A stretch of 63,333 nt of DNA from Bacteroidales bacterium (GTDB lineage Bacteria > Bacteroidota > Bacteroidia > Bacteroidales > UBA932): assembly GCA_017935505.1 (NCBI GenBank), contig JAGBHM010000005.1:1-63333 (forward strand), in the 5' to 3' direction. The notes under the pieces were generated by a model. That model was not told where the DNA came from. It was given only the letters and a program-made list of their open reading frames with translations, and searched no databases. The stretch's first letter is position 1. Every line of letters begins with the position of its first letter. The position numbers were made by a program, and so were the translations under genes. Shown here piece by piece: positions 16,870 through 25,756 of the stretch.

Positions 16870-17352
16870 ATGGATATCAAGAATTCTTTATTGGAGATAG
16901 TGGAAAATATTCGGATAGATAACTGGGAATGGGCAACTATTGAATTTCATGGAAAATATGTGCAATTAACAAAACTTACCAAATACTCTGTCAGTTTAGA
17001 GGTGCTATATTCTAAAAACACAAACACCAATGTAGAACTTTTACAAAAAAAAGGATATAAAGAAGATTGGAGATCTGATGAGATTTATATTAAAGCTGTT
17101 AAACTTATGGAAGTTAAAGATTCTATAGTACTAGAAGATGAAATCAAATGGATATATTCTGAGGTGTTTAATGAACATTTTAATGAGTGCCATTATAGCT
17201 ACAATTTTGAGATTAATAATTCTCATATCCAAAAAACAGAGTCATTTAATAAGCATAAAAGATTAAACATCGAATTGAATAATATACTAATTGCTATCAT
17301 CGTTGCAATTATAATTGGTTTTATTGTTGGAGCAACTATATATTTAATATGA
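16870..17352 (+). CDS. Small tail-anchored membrane protein
   Basis: 160 residues, unknown family. The N-terminal 130 residues are soluble, charged and probably alpha/beta (WEWATIEFHGKYVQLTKLTKYSVSLEVLY). The last 25 form one strong hydrophobic helix (LNNILIAIIVAIIIGFIVGATIYLI), so the protein should be held in the inner membrane by its C-terminus with the bulk in the cytoplasm. It starts 65 bp after the sirtuin, preceded by AAGAAGGAAAT, and is followed by a terminator. It may close the accessory operon or be a separate cargo gene. Confidence 0.6.
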   Translation: MDIKNSLLEIVENIRIDNWEWATIEFHGKYVQLTKLTKYSVSLEVLYSKNTNTNVELLQKKGYKEDWRSDEIYIKAVKLMEVKDSIVLEDEIKWIYSEVFNEHFNECHYSYNFEINNSHIQKTESFNKHKRLNIELNNILIAIIVAIIIGFIVGATIYLI

Positions 17353-17368
17353 TTTAAAGAATAACGAT

Positions 17369-17410
17369 AAAAGGATGCGAAGTGTAAGATATTAAACTAT
17401 CGCATCCTTT
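17369..17410 (+). terminator. Terminator closing the accessory operon
   Basis: AAAGGATGCGA pairs exactly with TCGCATCCTTT across an AT-rich loop and runs into TTTATTTCT. It lies just after the tail-anchored protein gene. Confidence 0.65.
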
Positions 17411-17417
17411 ATTTCTC

Positions 17418-18040
17418 CTACCCCTTCCTAAACTCCCCATGCCCAACTTTCTCAATCATCCCACTACTCACCCAACGGTTAATGTACCTGTCGGCTGAAG
17501 GTACTGGAATACCCAAAGTTTCTTCAACCTGCAGGTAAGTTTGTCGGGTAAAGGTAACATCCTCCGGCAGGGAGGTGAGGAACTGTTGCTGTCGGGAGGA
17601 AGAGAGGGGCCCGATGGGGTTTCTTCTACCTGAGGCAAGGTGCTGAAGATTTTACCGGTGTGTACCATTAGGGTGTTGCAGATGGTGAGGGCGGTGGAAA
17701 AGTCTTCATCTGTGCAGGTGAGTTTGGTGGGGATCTCTCCGGTTTCCAGGATGCGGAGGACAGAGAGGATAAGGATGATTCTGAAGGCAGAGAGGCCCAG
17801 GCGGCGTACGGATGCAATAATGTATTCTCCGTGGGTATTCATCTGTGAGGTTTGAACAGAGGAGAAGTAGTTATTAAACTTGATTTGCTGGGATGGGGTC
17901 ATTTCTACGCGGATGGGGCCAATAGGCTGCAAGAGCTGGCACAAGGAGTAGAACTCCTCGCCCAGTGCGCGGAAGTGATCATCCAATGCTATGCACCCAT
18001 TTTGAGCATTTCGGGTACATATAAAAAAATGTGTACCCAT
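17418..18040 (-). pseudogene. C-terminal remnant of a DUF3987-type element replication gene
   Basis: The minus-strand frame from 18040 reads as the last part of a DUF3987 protein (EMTPSQQIKFNNYFS, LGLSAFRIILILSVLRILE, FSTLPQVEETPSGP). Around 17605-17610, in a run of C residues, the frame breaks. The next frame continues sensibly (SRQQQFLTSLPEDVTFT, then LQVEETLGIPVPSADRYI, ending EFRKG and a stop at 17418). One base has thus been gained or lost, and the N-terminal two thirds are missing. The related full-length gene is at 2708-4957. This is probably the scar of an older integrative element. A TGGGTACA inverted repeat lies at its broken end. Confidence 0.75.
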
Positions 18041-18063
18041 TTTCTTGATTTTGGGTACACATT
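18028..18063. repeat. Perfect 12-bp inverted repeat AATGTGTACCCA/TGGGTACACATT
   Basis: The arms are 18028-18039 and 18052-18063 with a 12-bp spacer; a partial third copy (GGGTACAT) lies at 18013-18020. The core TGTACCCA is the same as in the integrase promoter repeat at 7659-7680 and at 5418. It lies at the truncated end of the DUF3987 remnant. Confidence 0.6.
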
Positions 18064-18091
18064 AAATTATAATGTAAATATCATTATATGC

Positions 18092-18116
18092 AAAAAAAGC
18101 ACCCTTTGGGGTGCTT
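18092..18116 (-). terminator. Intrinsic terminator of the STAS/ATPase unit
   Basis: On the minus strand AGCACCC, CAAA loop, GGGTGCT, then seven T. It lies right after the stop of the STAS-like gene. Confidence 0.85.
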
Positions 18117-18120
18117 AATG

Positions 18121-18396
18121 TTATGATACCTTTGCAACGTAGTCTTTAATTCTCGCAGCCTGACTTTTAGTAATATTCGTAAACCTGATTTTCTTAAGAG
18201 CCATTTTGCCTTTATCTGTAATTAATTTACCGATGGATGTATTCAAAAACATTGAAGGCAAAGCATCTACGTCTATGAGATCTAAAGTGATAGAATCCTC
18301 TGTATCGTATTTTGCAATAATCATATCATACAACTTTGCCCCTGCAGTAGGATAATCCGAATCTTTAAGGATATAAGAGATATTTATTGTACACAT
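18121..18396 (-). CDS. STAS-like domain protein (DUF4325)
   Basis: About 91 residues from the ATG at 18394-18396; a GTG two codons earlier is possible. The small alpha/beta sequence (CTINISYILKDSDYPTAGAKLYD; ITLDLIDVDALPSMFLNTSIGKLI; ALKKIRFTNITKSQ) fits the DUF4325 STAS-like family, distant relatives of anti-anti-sigma factors. It follows a HATPase gene by 15 bp, an arrangement recalling the SpoIIAB/SpoIIAA pair and found in many accessory regions. A clear GGAGG lies 5-10 bp before the ATG, which is unusual in Bacteroidota and may hint at an origin outside the phylum. What the pair controls is not known. Confidence 0.78.
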   Translation of the reverse strand: MCTINISYILKDSDYPTAGAKLYDMIIAKYDTEDSITLDLIDVDALPSMFLNTSIGKLITDKGKMALKKIRFTNITKSQAARIKDYVAKVS

Positions 18397-18411
18397 ACTC
18401 ACCTCCGCTAA

Positions 18412-19275
18412 TTATAAATAATCAAAATCCAATGTTTCTAATGTTTCTGCAGCATCATAGTGATTCAAGTTTATCTTGTAATACACCAAAGTGCCCCTAA
18501 ATTCAAAATCCAAATTCTTAGTCCTTACAGAATCCCCTTTTGTCATAAGAAAAGCTCCATTACTTAAAATGAGCATATTCTGATCTTCTGTACTACTACC
18601 TCTAATTGAATCCAAACCCATACCACTGTTATGCATTCTTGATTTTACGGTAAATCTTGGTTCAATTGCTTTTCTCAAGGCTTCTTCATCTGAAGCATCA
18701 GGAAGGACTGTTCTTACTGAATTTCCAATTCCTATGCCAAAATCACAAACAGCAATCTGCAATATTTGTTTATCTGGGTCAAACTGTATAAACGAAAATG
18801 CATTTTTATTTGCATTAGCATGGTCACATACATTATAAAACGCTTCTGTAATAGAGAGTTTTACAGCTGAAAGATCCTTGTCCGATTTAAACTTGCTTTT
18901 CAAATAATTTGCAACCTCATCACCATATAACTCTTTTTGCTCCTCTTTCAGTCTCCATAGATTCAATATATTCTCATCCTCAATGTGCGAATGATCTTGC
19001 CCCCCTGCCCAATACTCTTTGAATTTAAGAGTCAGATATAAATAATTTCCAACAGCTGTTTGCCTGTCAACTTTTATATTGACATCAAACCTGCTTATAT
19101 GTTCAATAAGACACGCAAGTGTAACAATATGAACTGGGCTTAAATCCTTAACCTCAATATTTGGGAACGTTAGAACCACATTTTCACAATCCTCATTATG
19201 GACACAATTCTTGTAATCCATAATCTTGGACAGCCATATATCTTTATTTGTACTATTGAATGTTAATGTGGCCAT
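18412..19275 (-). CDS. HATPase-domain protein paired with the STAS-like protein
   Basis: 287 residues. The C-terminal half is a GHKL ATPase: N-box EAFYNVCDHANAN near 145-157, G1 box DFGIGIG near 182, G2 box NSGMGLDSIRG near 216, and a final VYYKINL strand. There is no phospho-accepting histidine domain and no membrane segment, so it is not a sensor kinase. The N-terminal 90 residues (VVLTFPNIEVKDLSPVHIVTLACLIEHI) resemble another STAS-like or adaptor fold. With the STAS-like partner it could work as a partner-switching module, with the ATPase as a kinase or protein-binding switch. A terminator follows the pair, which sits between decayed genes, so it is probably mobile cargo. Confidence 0.78.
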   Translation of the reverse strand: MATLTFNSTNKDIWLSKIMDYKNCVHNEDCENVVLTFPNIEVKDLSPVHIVTLACLIEHISRFDVNIKVDRQTAVGNYLYLTLKFKEYWAGGQDHSHIEDENILNLWRLKEEQKELYGDEVANYLKSKFKSDKDLSAVKLSITEAFYNVCDHANANKNAFSFIQFDPDKQILQIAVCDFGIGIGNSVRTVLPDASDEEALRKAIEPRFTVKSRMHNSGMGLDSIRGSSTEDQNMLILSNGAFLMTKGDSVRTKNLDFEFRGTLVYYKINLNHYDAAETLETLDFDYL

Positions 19276-19690
19276 TGGATTTGTTTAGTAAATTTTTCGC
19301 AAAAATGAGAAAAAAAATGCAATAAATATAAAAAAACACACAACAATGCTTATAATCATTGTTTATAAACATTGCTAATAATTGGTGTATGGATATAACT
19401 TGAAACACAGTATATAAACGCCTACATTCCCCAAGCATTCTCAATTAGCTTCATTGCATCTGCTTTTGTTTTCTCTGCAATACGGCCGGCGTGAGTTCCA
19501 ACCAGTTCATATTTAGGGAATGTTTCTTCTACTCTGGCTCCTCCTTCTTTACATTACCCAAGGCTTTTTGGAGTTCATTCTTGATATCTTCAGTTGGAAT
19601 AGAGTTAGTTTCCTTAATAATTCTTTACGCCACCTATTTTTTCAATTGCTCCTGCAACTCTCAATAGAAATATTGCTACCGATGGATAGA
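19276..19690. other. Gap with scraps of coding sequence
   Basis: No intact gene. On the minus strand two short open stretches look like coding debris: one around 19530-19620 (SIPTEDIKNELQKALGN) and one ending at 19438 (KYELVGTHAGRIAEKTKADA, then a stop). They are in different frames and I cannot name the parent gene. The stretch near 19276-19440 is AT-rich with an ACAATG/CATTGT inverted repeat. Confidence 0.4.
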
Positions 19691-20390
19691 TCAATACTCA
19701 AATGCGATGATCATATCTACAACTTGCAGATAGTTGGCGGTGCCGGAAGAGATTTTGTTCCCTTTTAGCATTGCGTTGTAGAGTTTGTGTTGAATTTCGC
19801 CAAGGGTTTTGCTGTATTGTGAACGCCAGTAATTCTGCTGATTGATCAATTGCCGGAGTATTTCTGGATTAATCATTTGCTGGTAGGCTTTATATTTGTC
19901 GGGGCTAAGTATTCTGGAAGCATTGGTAAGGACATATGGTAAAAGGGAAAAATATGCGCTGTACCTCACCTGTGGGATTTGAGAATTTCTACAGATAGTC
20001 ACTCAAAAAATGATTGAACACCTCTTCATTAAATTTCTGTTTCTCGACAGATGCTCTTTCATAAATATTTTGTCGGAAATAATTCATCCCCCACCCTATG
20101 TAAAACCACACAACTATCCAGGCAACAAGTTCTATTTCATAAAGAGCCACCTTATACCATCTCTCTTTTTTCCTTATTCCGCGCACAAAAAAAATACCCG
20201 ACAATAAAATTGCCCCTAATACAAAAATCTCCTCCATAGAGAAAGGAATCCAACACACAATATATGATAACACTGCAGAGATAGTGGGATACAAAGAAAC
20301 TGCATACCATTCTGCGATGTTGGTATTATACCTTGTCGACAGAATGAATGCAGTTAAAAGTAAAAGTATAAGATATCTAGAGTGTTTCAT
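19691..20390 (-). pseudogene. DUF3810 membrane protein with the middle deleted
   Basis: The frame from 20390 gives 133 residues typical of the DUF3810 N-terminus: three hydrophobic segments and the WGMNYFRQNIYERA signature. It then stops at 19989. A second frame, 19691-20002, supplies what looks like the family's C-terminus (VRYSAYFSLLPYVL, LINQQNYWRSQYSK, QHKLYNAMLKGN). Family members are about 350 residues as I remember, with an HExxH metal-binding motif in the middle. Here the two pieces abut and the HExxH region is absent, so roughly 100-150 residues have been lost with a change of frame. It lies 10 bp downstream of the also-broken GH3 gene. Confidence 0.75.
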
Positions 20391-20400
20391 TTATATAACC

Positions 20401-22671
20401 CTACTCTTTGCGCATAAACTTTTTTACCAGTTCTGCGGCTTTTGGAGATAGGATTTGATGCCCGGCGTATTTTCCACCATTGTTTACAAGAAACAAGAAT
20501 TTGTTGTAGTCATAGGCTGTGGTTACAATAGTGGAACTTATTGTAGTGTTACGCATTCCTAGTTTTGAGAACATCTGTTGGGCAACCTCTTCTATTGTGG
20601 CATAGCCGCGATATTTGGCTAAAAGGGCTTTAAGCGCATCAGCACAATTACTGTTTGTGTAACCTGCCAGAATTTCTGCTACAGTCATTGAGGCATTTGC
20701 GGCATCCTCTCCTATTAGTTTGCCGACAGTGTCTGTAAGTCTTATTTTACCTCCTGCTATAAGTTCTGCCACCTGAGGCAGTAGTGTAATGGCACCGCTA
20801 TTCTCCTTCATATCATACTGTACAAGGTTCAATGAGTCATCTTTGGATCCTACAAAGTGGTGGTACTCTTCTCTGAATCTGTCGGTAATAATAACAGATT
20901 CACCCTCTTTGAAAGGGCCTGTAGAGACAGGAAGGACTCCCTTAGCCGGGATACCTCCAAATACAAGTTGTGCTGCTGCAAAGACATTGGCCTGAAGTGG
21001 AGCATAGCCAACTATAAATGCAGTGAAGTTTTGTATTGAAGAGATAAATGGAATAGCATAAGGTGTTCCAAAATACATTACTATCATTGGTTGCTGTGCT
21101 GCCCAATCGGTAATAAATTCGATCTCTTCTGCTTGTATTCCATAGTTTGTACTACGACGGAGGCTTGTTCCGTTGTATCCAAAGATAATAAGGTCATAAT
21201 CCTTAAAATGCTCACGCGCAGTCTGAAGTTCCTGCAACGAGGCATTGTTTGTCAAATAAAGTGTATCAACCTTTCCATATCTGTTGGCCAATTCTCCAAA
21301 CTCATAACCCAACTCCGGATGTCTATAACCAACATAAGCAACTTTCTTACCCTCAAAAGAGACAGGAACACCAAATCCCGAAGAGTTATCATTGAAAACA
21401 AGAGTCATTGTCTCTTTAGAAATATTCTTTATAAGATCTAGCTTTTTATCCATTACGCCATCTTTCAGATCCTGATCCATAAAATTATTTAGTTTATCCA
21501 TATCTATTATAGGATCATAACTCTTCTCAAATAATCCTAGGCGGGCTTTTAGGGCGAGCATCTTTTTCACTTTCATATCAAGTTCTTGCATTGTAATCTC
21601 ACCGTTTTTAAGGGCATCTTCAATAACAGTTATCGAGTTCTCCACATCCTCTGGTATAAGGAGAATATCCACACCTGCTTTAAATGCTGCCAACGGTATA
21701 TATTTCTTCTCAAGACCACTCTCCTTTGAAACACCAAACATATCAAGTGCATCAGTGATTATTATTCCATCGAAGCCCATTTCTTCCCTCAACAAGCCTG
21801 TTACAATTGGTTTTGATATAGAAGATGGAGTTCAAGTTGGATCAAGGGCAGGTATACTCATATGGCCTACCATAATCATATCTATACCCTCGGCAATAAG
21901 GCGTCGGAAAGGATAAAGTTCCAAACTATCAAGTCTCTCTCTTGAGAATGGCAATAAAGGAAGTGCAAGATGAGAATCTACATCTGTATCTCCGTGTCCC
22001 GGGAAATGTTTTGCAGAAGTTGCAACACCACCATCCTGTAAGCCGTGCATCATTGCAATTGCAAATTTGCTTACCTTCTCCTTGTCTTCTCCAAAGGATC
22101 TGAAGTGGACAATGTGCTTGTCGGGATTATTATTCAAGTCTACATCCGGAGAATAGTTTACCTGCGCCTTAAGTGCACGACACTCCTGTGCAATGGATTT
22201 TCCCGCTTCGTAAACAAGAGAATCGCTGCTAAGTGCTCCCATCTGTATAAAATATTGATAAGCAGGAATTCCAGGCCAACGCATACTGGCACCCCACTCT
22301 GCATCTAGTGTAACTATCATAGGGATCTTTGCAAGCTTATTTAGAGTATTAAGTTTATGCACCGCATTATGAAAAGAGACATCTCCGAGTGGAATAACAC
22401 CGCCTATTCTCTCCTTCTTAATAATTCTTTTCTGTGCATCATAGATCTCCTTGCTCTCTTGCGACCTAAAGCTGATTACCATAATCTGGGCAATCTTATC
22501 CCTTGTAGAGAGTTTGCGGAAGACTGAATCAACCTGTTTGTTTATCTTCTCTTGTGAGGGATATTTATATGTATCCGAATCTGATAAGTTTCCAGCAGCC
22601 AATATTGAAGCCGGAATTAAAACAAAAAGTAAAAACAAGAACTTCGCAGCCCTATTCAAAATGTTTATCAT
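20401..22671 (-). pseudogene. GH3 beta-N-acetylhexosaminidase-like gene with in-frame TGA and degenerate beta-lactamase-like domain
   Basis: The reading frame codes for a signal peptide (about 1-26), a GH3 catalytic domain with KHFPGHGDTDVDSH near 225, a stop TGA at codon 280 (21832-21834), then without frame change the rest of GH3, including the nucleophile segment ITDALDM, a GH3 C-terminal domain, and a C-terminal region of the serine beta-lactamase type. The family acts on N-acetylglucosaminides such as cell-wall fragments. The stop separates the acid/base motif from the nucleophile, so neither fragment should be active unless TGA is read through. The C-terminal domain appears to lack the SxxK motif (the matching site reads ENSGAI), so it is probably non-catalytic even in an intact protein. 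A sequencing error is possible. Confidence 0.75.
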
Positions 22672-22775
22672 ATTATCTATAATTTGTATTATTTCCCTAA
22701 TTTATCCCAAAAATCCCTCAATATACTTAAAGTCACCCGCTGTTTCATAGACAATATATTAATATATTACAGTAT

Positions 22776-23465
22776 CTATTCGTTCCCAACCCCAAGATCA
22801 TTGTTTTCAATGAGAATTTCTATTTTAGGGTTCTCCTTGTATAGTGGATATATCTCATCTACAAACCTTCTGGCGATCTCCTCACTCCTCTTCACTCCGG
22901 TCGTATTATTGCAGAAAAGATTTACACTAAGATACTCAAAATTTTCACATGCCGTCTCAATATCTGTGACAATATGGTTGAAATCCTCCACATCAGTGCC
23001 ACATAGCAGACATATACCTTTGAAATATCCAGCAATATCAGCTGCCCCCACACTTTCCGGAATCCCTTTGTTCCACCTTTTGCGAAGCTCTGGATCGAAT
23101 GTCTCCACTCCACATCTGAACTTAACCTGAACTCCCGGAAAAAGGGCGGCAAAAGCGGACAGTTTGTGGCGGTAGATCCAATGGGCCTCAAACCATAGAG
23201 TATGGATATTCTTCTCAGCCACAATGCTCTGCAGCAACTCCAGAGTCTGCCCGTCGAACTCCATACAAGAGCCTGAATTTATTACATCCAGCACACCATA
23301 AAGGCCACTCACCAGCTCAAGCACCGGCCGGTTCACCTCAAAAGGATTCTCACTTGTATCTGAATGATAGTCACAGAATGTACATTTTCCCCATTTGCAG
23401 CCTCTTCCCTGCAGAAGCACAAACTCCCTCGGAAATTTCTCCTTGATTACAGAATATCTTATCAT
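22776..23465 (-). CDS. Radical SAM protein next to the queuosine-precursor transporter
   Basis: 229 residues. The N-terminal GRGCKWGKCTFCDYH carries three cysteines spaced CX4CX2C, one residue longer than the canonical radical SAM CX3CX2C. Later come short strands typical of a partial TIM barrel (VKFRCGVETFD; NEKYLSVNLF-like LSVNLFCNNTT) and a GICLLCGTDVED loop. It starts 11 bp after the yhhQ gene, so the two are one transcript. Radical SAM lyases that release queuine from queuosine nucleotides are known partners of such transporters, so a role in queuine salvage is a reasonable guess; other substrates are possible. Confidence 0.7.
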   Translation of the reverse strand: MIRYSVIKEKFPREFVLLQGRGCKWGKCTFCDYHSDTSENPFEVNRPVLELVSGLYGVLDVINSGSCMEFDGQTLELLQSIVAEKNIHTLWFEAHWIYRHKLSAFAALFPGVQVKFRCGVETFDPELRKRWNKGIPESVGAADIAGYFKGICLLCGTDVEDFNHIVTDIETACENFEYLSVNLFCNNTTGVKRSEEIARRFVDEIYPLYKENPKIEILIENNDLGVGNE

Positions 23466-23476
23466 CTTCCCGACAA

Positions 23477-24193
23477 CTATCTTACAGGCTCTTCAAGCCT
23501 CACATATCTTCTCAAAAACCTTATGGCCGCATATGCCATAGGAGTACCGAATACCGCCTCAATCAGCAATTTACTGCAATACTGGAACGCCATCATAAGC
23601 AGAAGCTCCTTAGTTGTAACCGTGCCGAGAAAAGCGATTAATACAAATGGAAGGCTGTCGAAAATATAGCCAACTGCAGAACTACCTATTGTTCTTACCC
23701 ACAAATGTTTGTCTTTTGTTTTCTCCCTTATCTTCACCATCAGCCAGGCATTTGAGAGCTCTCCGAGAAGGAATCCTACAAGAGAAGCCACCACTATACG
23801 CGGAACATAGCTGAAAATATGGTTATATGCGGCAGCCGTCTCACCAAGATGTTCCGGCGACGGGAGCCACACTCCCACCTGTGTACAGATAACCATAAGG
23901 ATATTGCAGAAGAATGTGGTCCAGATGACACGTTTGGCAATACGGAACCCCCACAGCTCCGTAAGCACATCTCCCAGCATATAGGCAAAAGGGAATGTTA
24001 TGGTTCCTGCATCAAAATAAAAGAGATTGAACAATCCAATGACCTTCACAGCCATTGTATTCGAAACCAGATAGAGGGAGACAAAGAGTGCTGTTATGAC
24101 CATTAGGGCAGACTGGTTGCTCACAGTTCTGCCTCCGGCACGCAGATGCGCCTCAATTCGATTTTTTAAAGGGTTTTCCGAGACCTTATCCAT
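23477..24193 (-). CDS. yhhQ: Queuosine precursor transporter (YhhQ/QPTR family)
   Basis: 238 residues with about six membrane segments. Family landmarks are FYFDAGTITFPFAYMLGDVLTELWG near 75-100, the loop with RRVIW-like IAKRVIWTTFF, and the late VGFLLGELSNAWLM and SSAVGYIFDSLPFVLIAF segments. The protein brings preQ0, preQ1 or queuine across the inner membrane for tRNA modification. A good promoter lies upstream (24213-24244), and a radical SAM gene follows after 11 bp. No queC/D/E/F genes are visible in the window, which fits a salvage rather than de novo route here. Confidence 0.88.
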   Translation of the reverse strand: MDKVSENPLKNRIEAHLRAGGRTVSNQSALMVITALFVSLYLVSNTMAVKVIGLFNLFYFDAGTITFPFAYMLGDVLTELWGFRIAKRVIWTTFFCNILMVICTQVGVWLPSPEHLGETAAAYNHIFSYVPRIVVASLVGFLLGELSNAWLMVKIREKTKDKHLWVRTIGSSAVGYIFDSLPFVLIAFLGTVTTKELLLMMAFQYCSKLLIEAVFGTPMAYAAIRFLRRYVRLEEPVR

Positions 24194-24212
24194 ATATTTC
24201 TAAATTTGCCGG

Positions 24213-24244
24213 CAAAAATAATATTCATTATTATTCTGCACAAA
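24213..24244 (-). promoter_or_regulatory. Promoter of yhhQ and the radical SAM gene
   Basis: On the minus strand TTTG (24244-24241), 20 bp, then TATTTTTG (24220-24213), about 20 bp before the yhhQ ATG. The -33 element overlaps the end of the serine hydrolase gene. Confidence 0.6.
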
Positions 24245-25730
24245 GCTTGCACTCAAATTTTTCCACTTTATTTTTTGCGTAATTGTTCGACACCAGCAGC
24301 ACCACCTTATCACCATCAAACTGCCACTGCAAATTCAGTGATGTTACCCAGTTTACATAATGGATCATCACATTGAGTGTATTTTTCTTCCAACCATAAC
24401 TTCCTGATGCATAGAAAGGTCCATCAAGTCCTTTCTCCCAGCCTATAGGATTGATCGAATATGGCGGATACCCGGCTATTGTGCCGGTCAGCCATTTGCC
24501 ATAACCGAGCGGCTGGGTATATGAAGTACCATCGGTTTTTACAATATGCATCTGCAAAGACTCTGTAAAACTCACCTCTTTCCAGCCATATTTATTTTCA
24601 GGAATTACAATTTTTTTACCCGACAGCCTCTTCATCATTGCCTTGTTTCCAGCCCTACCCTCTGCCACCGGCAGCTGGTATGCAGCCTGCTTTTGCTGCA
24701 GTCTTGCATAGTCCTCCCCCACAGGCAGCGGCTTATCTGAAAGCGACGGCAAAAACTTGTTCCATATGAGGTTACGCTGAGGTTTTCCATTTGTAAATGA
24801 AGCCTCTGTAAGCACTATTACCACATCTTTCTCAGGCACAACTATAACATATTGGCCTAAAGCACCATCTGCTCTGACAGCACCAGGATATGCACACATC
24901 CAGGTTTGGAAACCATAACCGAAGTCACCTCCATTTGCCTGTTTGGTACTCATCTGGGCAATCCATTTTCTGGAGATGAGCTGCTTGCCATTCCAGACAC
25001 CACCATCCAGCCACAGCTGACCTATCTTTGCAAGGGACTCACTCTGGATATGCAATCCCCAACCACCGGTATTCACACCTTCAGGACTCTCCTCCCAATT
25101 CACAACCGAAATGTTCATAAAATTGAAGAGCTTCTCCTTTAGATAATCGAGCACCTTTTTCCCTGTAACCCTCTGTACAATGGCTGAGAGCATATATGTT
25201 ACCATTGAATCATAGGCAAATACCTCACCCGGTTTGTTTTCAACAGGCTTACCCAAAAATGTGCGAATCCATTCCACACCCTTGCTGCGCATTCCCCAAT
25301 CGGGTTTTATACCGCTCTGCATGGTAAGAAGATCTCGGAGAGTCATGGATGCCAGACGGGCCGAAACTGTATCGGGCAGATACTCAGGAAAAAATGTGGC
25401 TACACGATCTGTAAGGCGCAATCTGTTTTCATCAATTGCCAATCCTACAGCCATGCTCACCAATGTCTTGGAGCTGGAGTATTGGGTATGCTGATACTCT
25501 GCAGCAAACGGTGCAGGATAAAACTCTCCCACCACCTTGCCATGCCTCATTACAATCATGCTGTGGATATCTGTCTGCGGCATTGCATGGAGTGAATCAA
25601 AGAGAGCAATCAGGGCCTTTGAAGGCACCCCCTGCTCTTCAGGAACCGATCTTGGCAATTCATTTGTCTGGGCATATGCAACTGTGCCAAACAGAATGGA
25701 CAACAATAAAATGGAGAATACTTTTTTCAT
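24231..25730 (-). CDS. Secreted serine hydrolase (beta-lactamase/penicillin-binding-like)
   Basis: 499 residues from the ATG at 25728-25730. An N-terminal signal peptide (MKKVFSILLLSILFGTVAYA) precedes the catalytic domain. The nucleophile motif SSSKT (SxxK) lies near residue 90, the tyrosine motif YDS near 180, and GDFGYGFQTW near 270. The C-terminal 150 residues form a separate beta-rich domain with many aromatic residues (YGYGKW, YPPYSINPIGWE), common in Bacteroidota members. The substrate may be a peptide, ester or D-amino-acid amide; sequence does not decide. It acts outside the inner membrane. It appears to be transcribed alone or with the EamA gene 26 bp upstream. Confidence 0.85.
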   Translation of the reverse strand: MKKVFSILLLSILFGTVAYAQTNELPRSVPEEQGVPSKALIALFDSLHAMPQTDIHSMIVMRHGKVVGEFYPAPFAAEYQHTQYSSSKTLVSMAVGLAIDENRLRLTDRVATFFPEYLPDTVSARLASMTLRDLLTMQSGIKPDWGMRSKGVEWIRTFLGKPVENKPGEVFAYDSMVTYMLSAIVQRVTGKKVLDYLKEKLFNFMNISVVNWEESPEGVNTGGWGLHIQSESLAKIGQLWLDGGVWNGKQLISRKWIAQMSTKQANGGDFGYGFQTWMCAYPGAVRADGALGQYVIVVPEKDVVIVLTEASFTNGKPQRNLIWNKFLPSLSDKPLPVGEDYARLQQKQAAYQLPVAEGRAGNKAMMKRLSGKKIVIPENKYGWKEVSFTESLQMHIVKTDGTSYTQPLGYGKWLTGTIAGYPPYSINPIGWEKGLDGPFYASGSYGWKKNTLNVMIHYVNWVTSLNLQWQFDGDKVVLLVSNNYAKNKVEKFECKLCAE

Positions 25731-25756
25731 CTGCGCAAATCTATTTTCTACAATAT

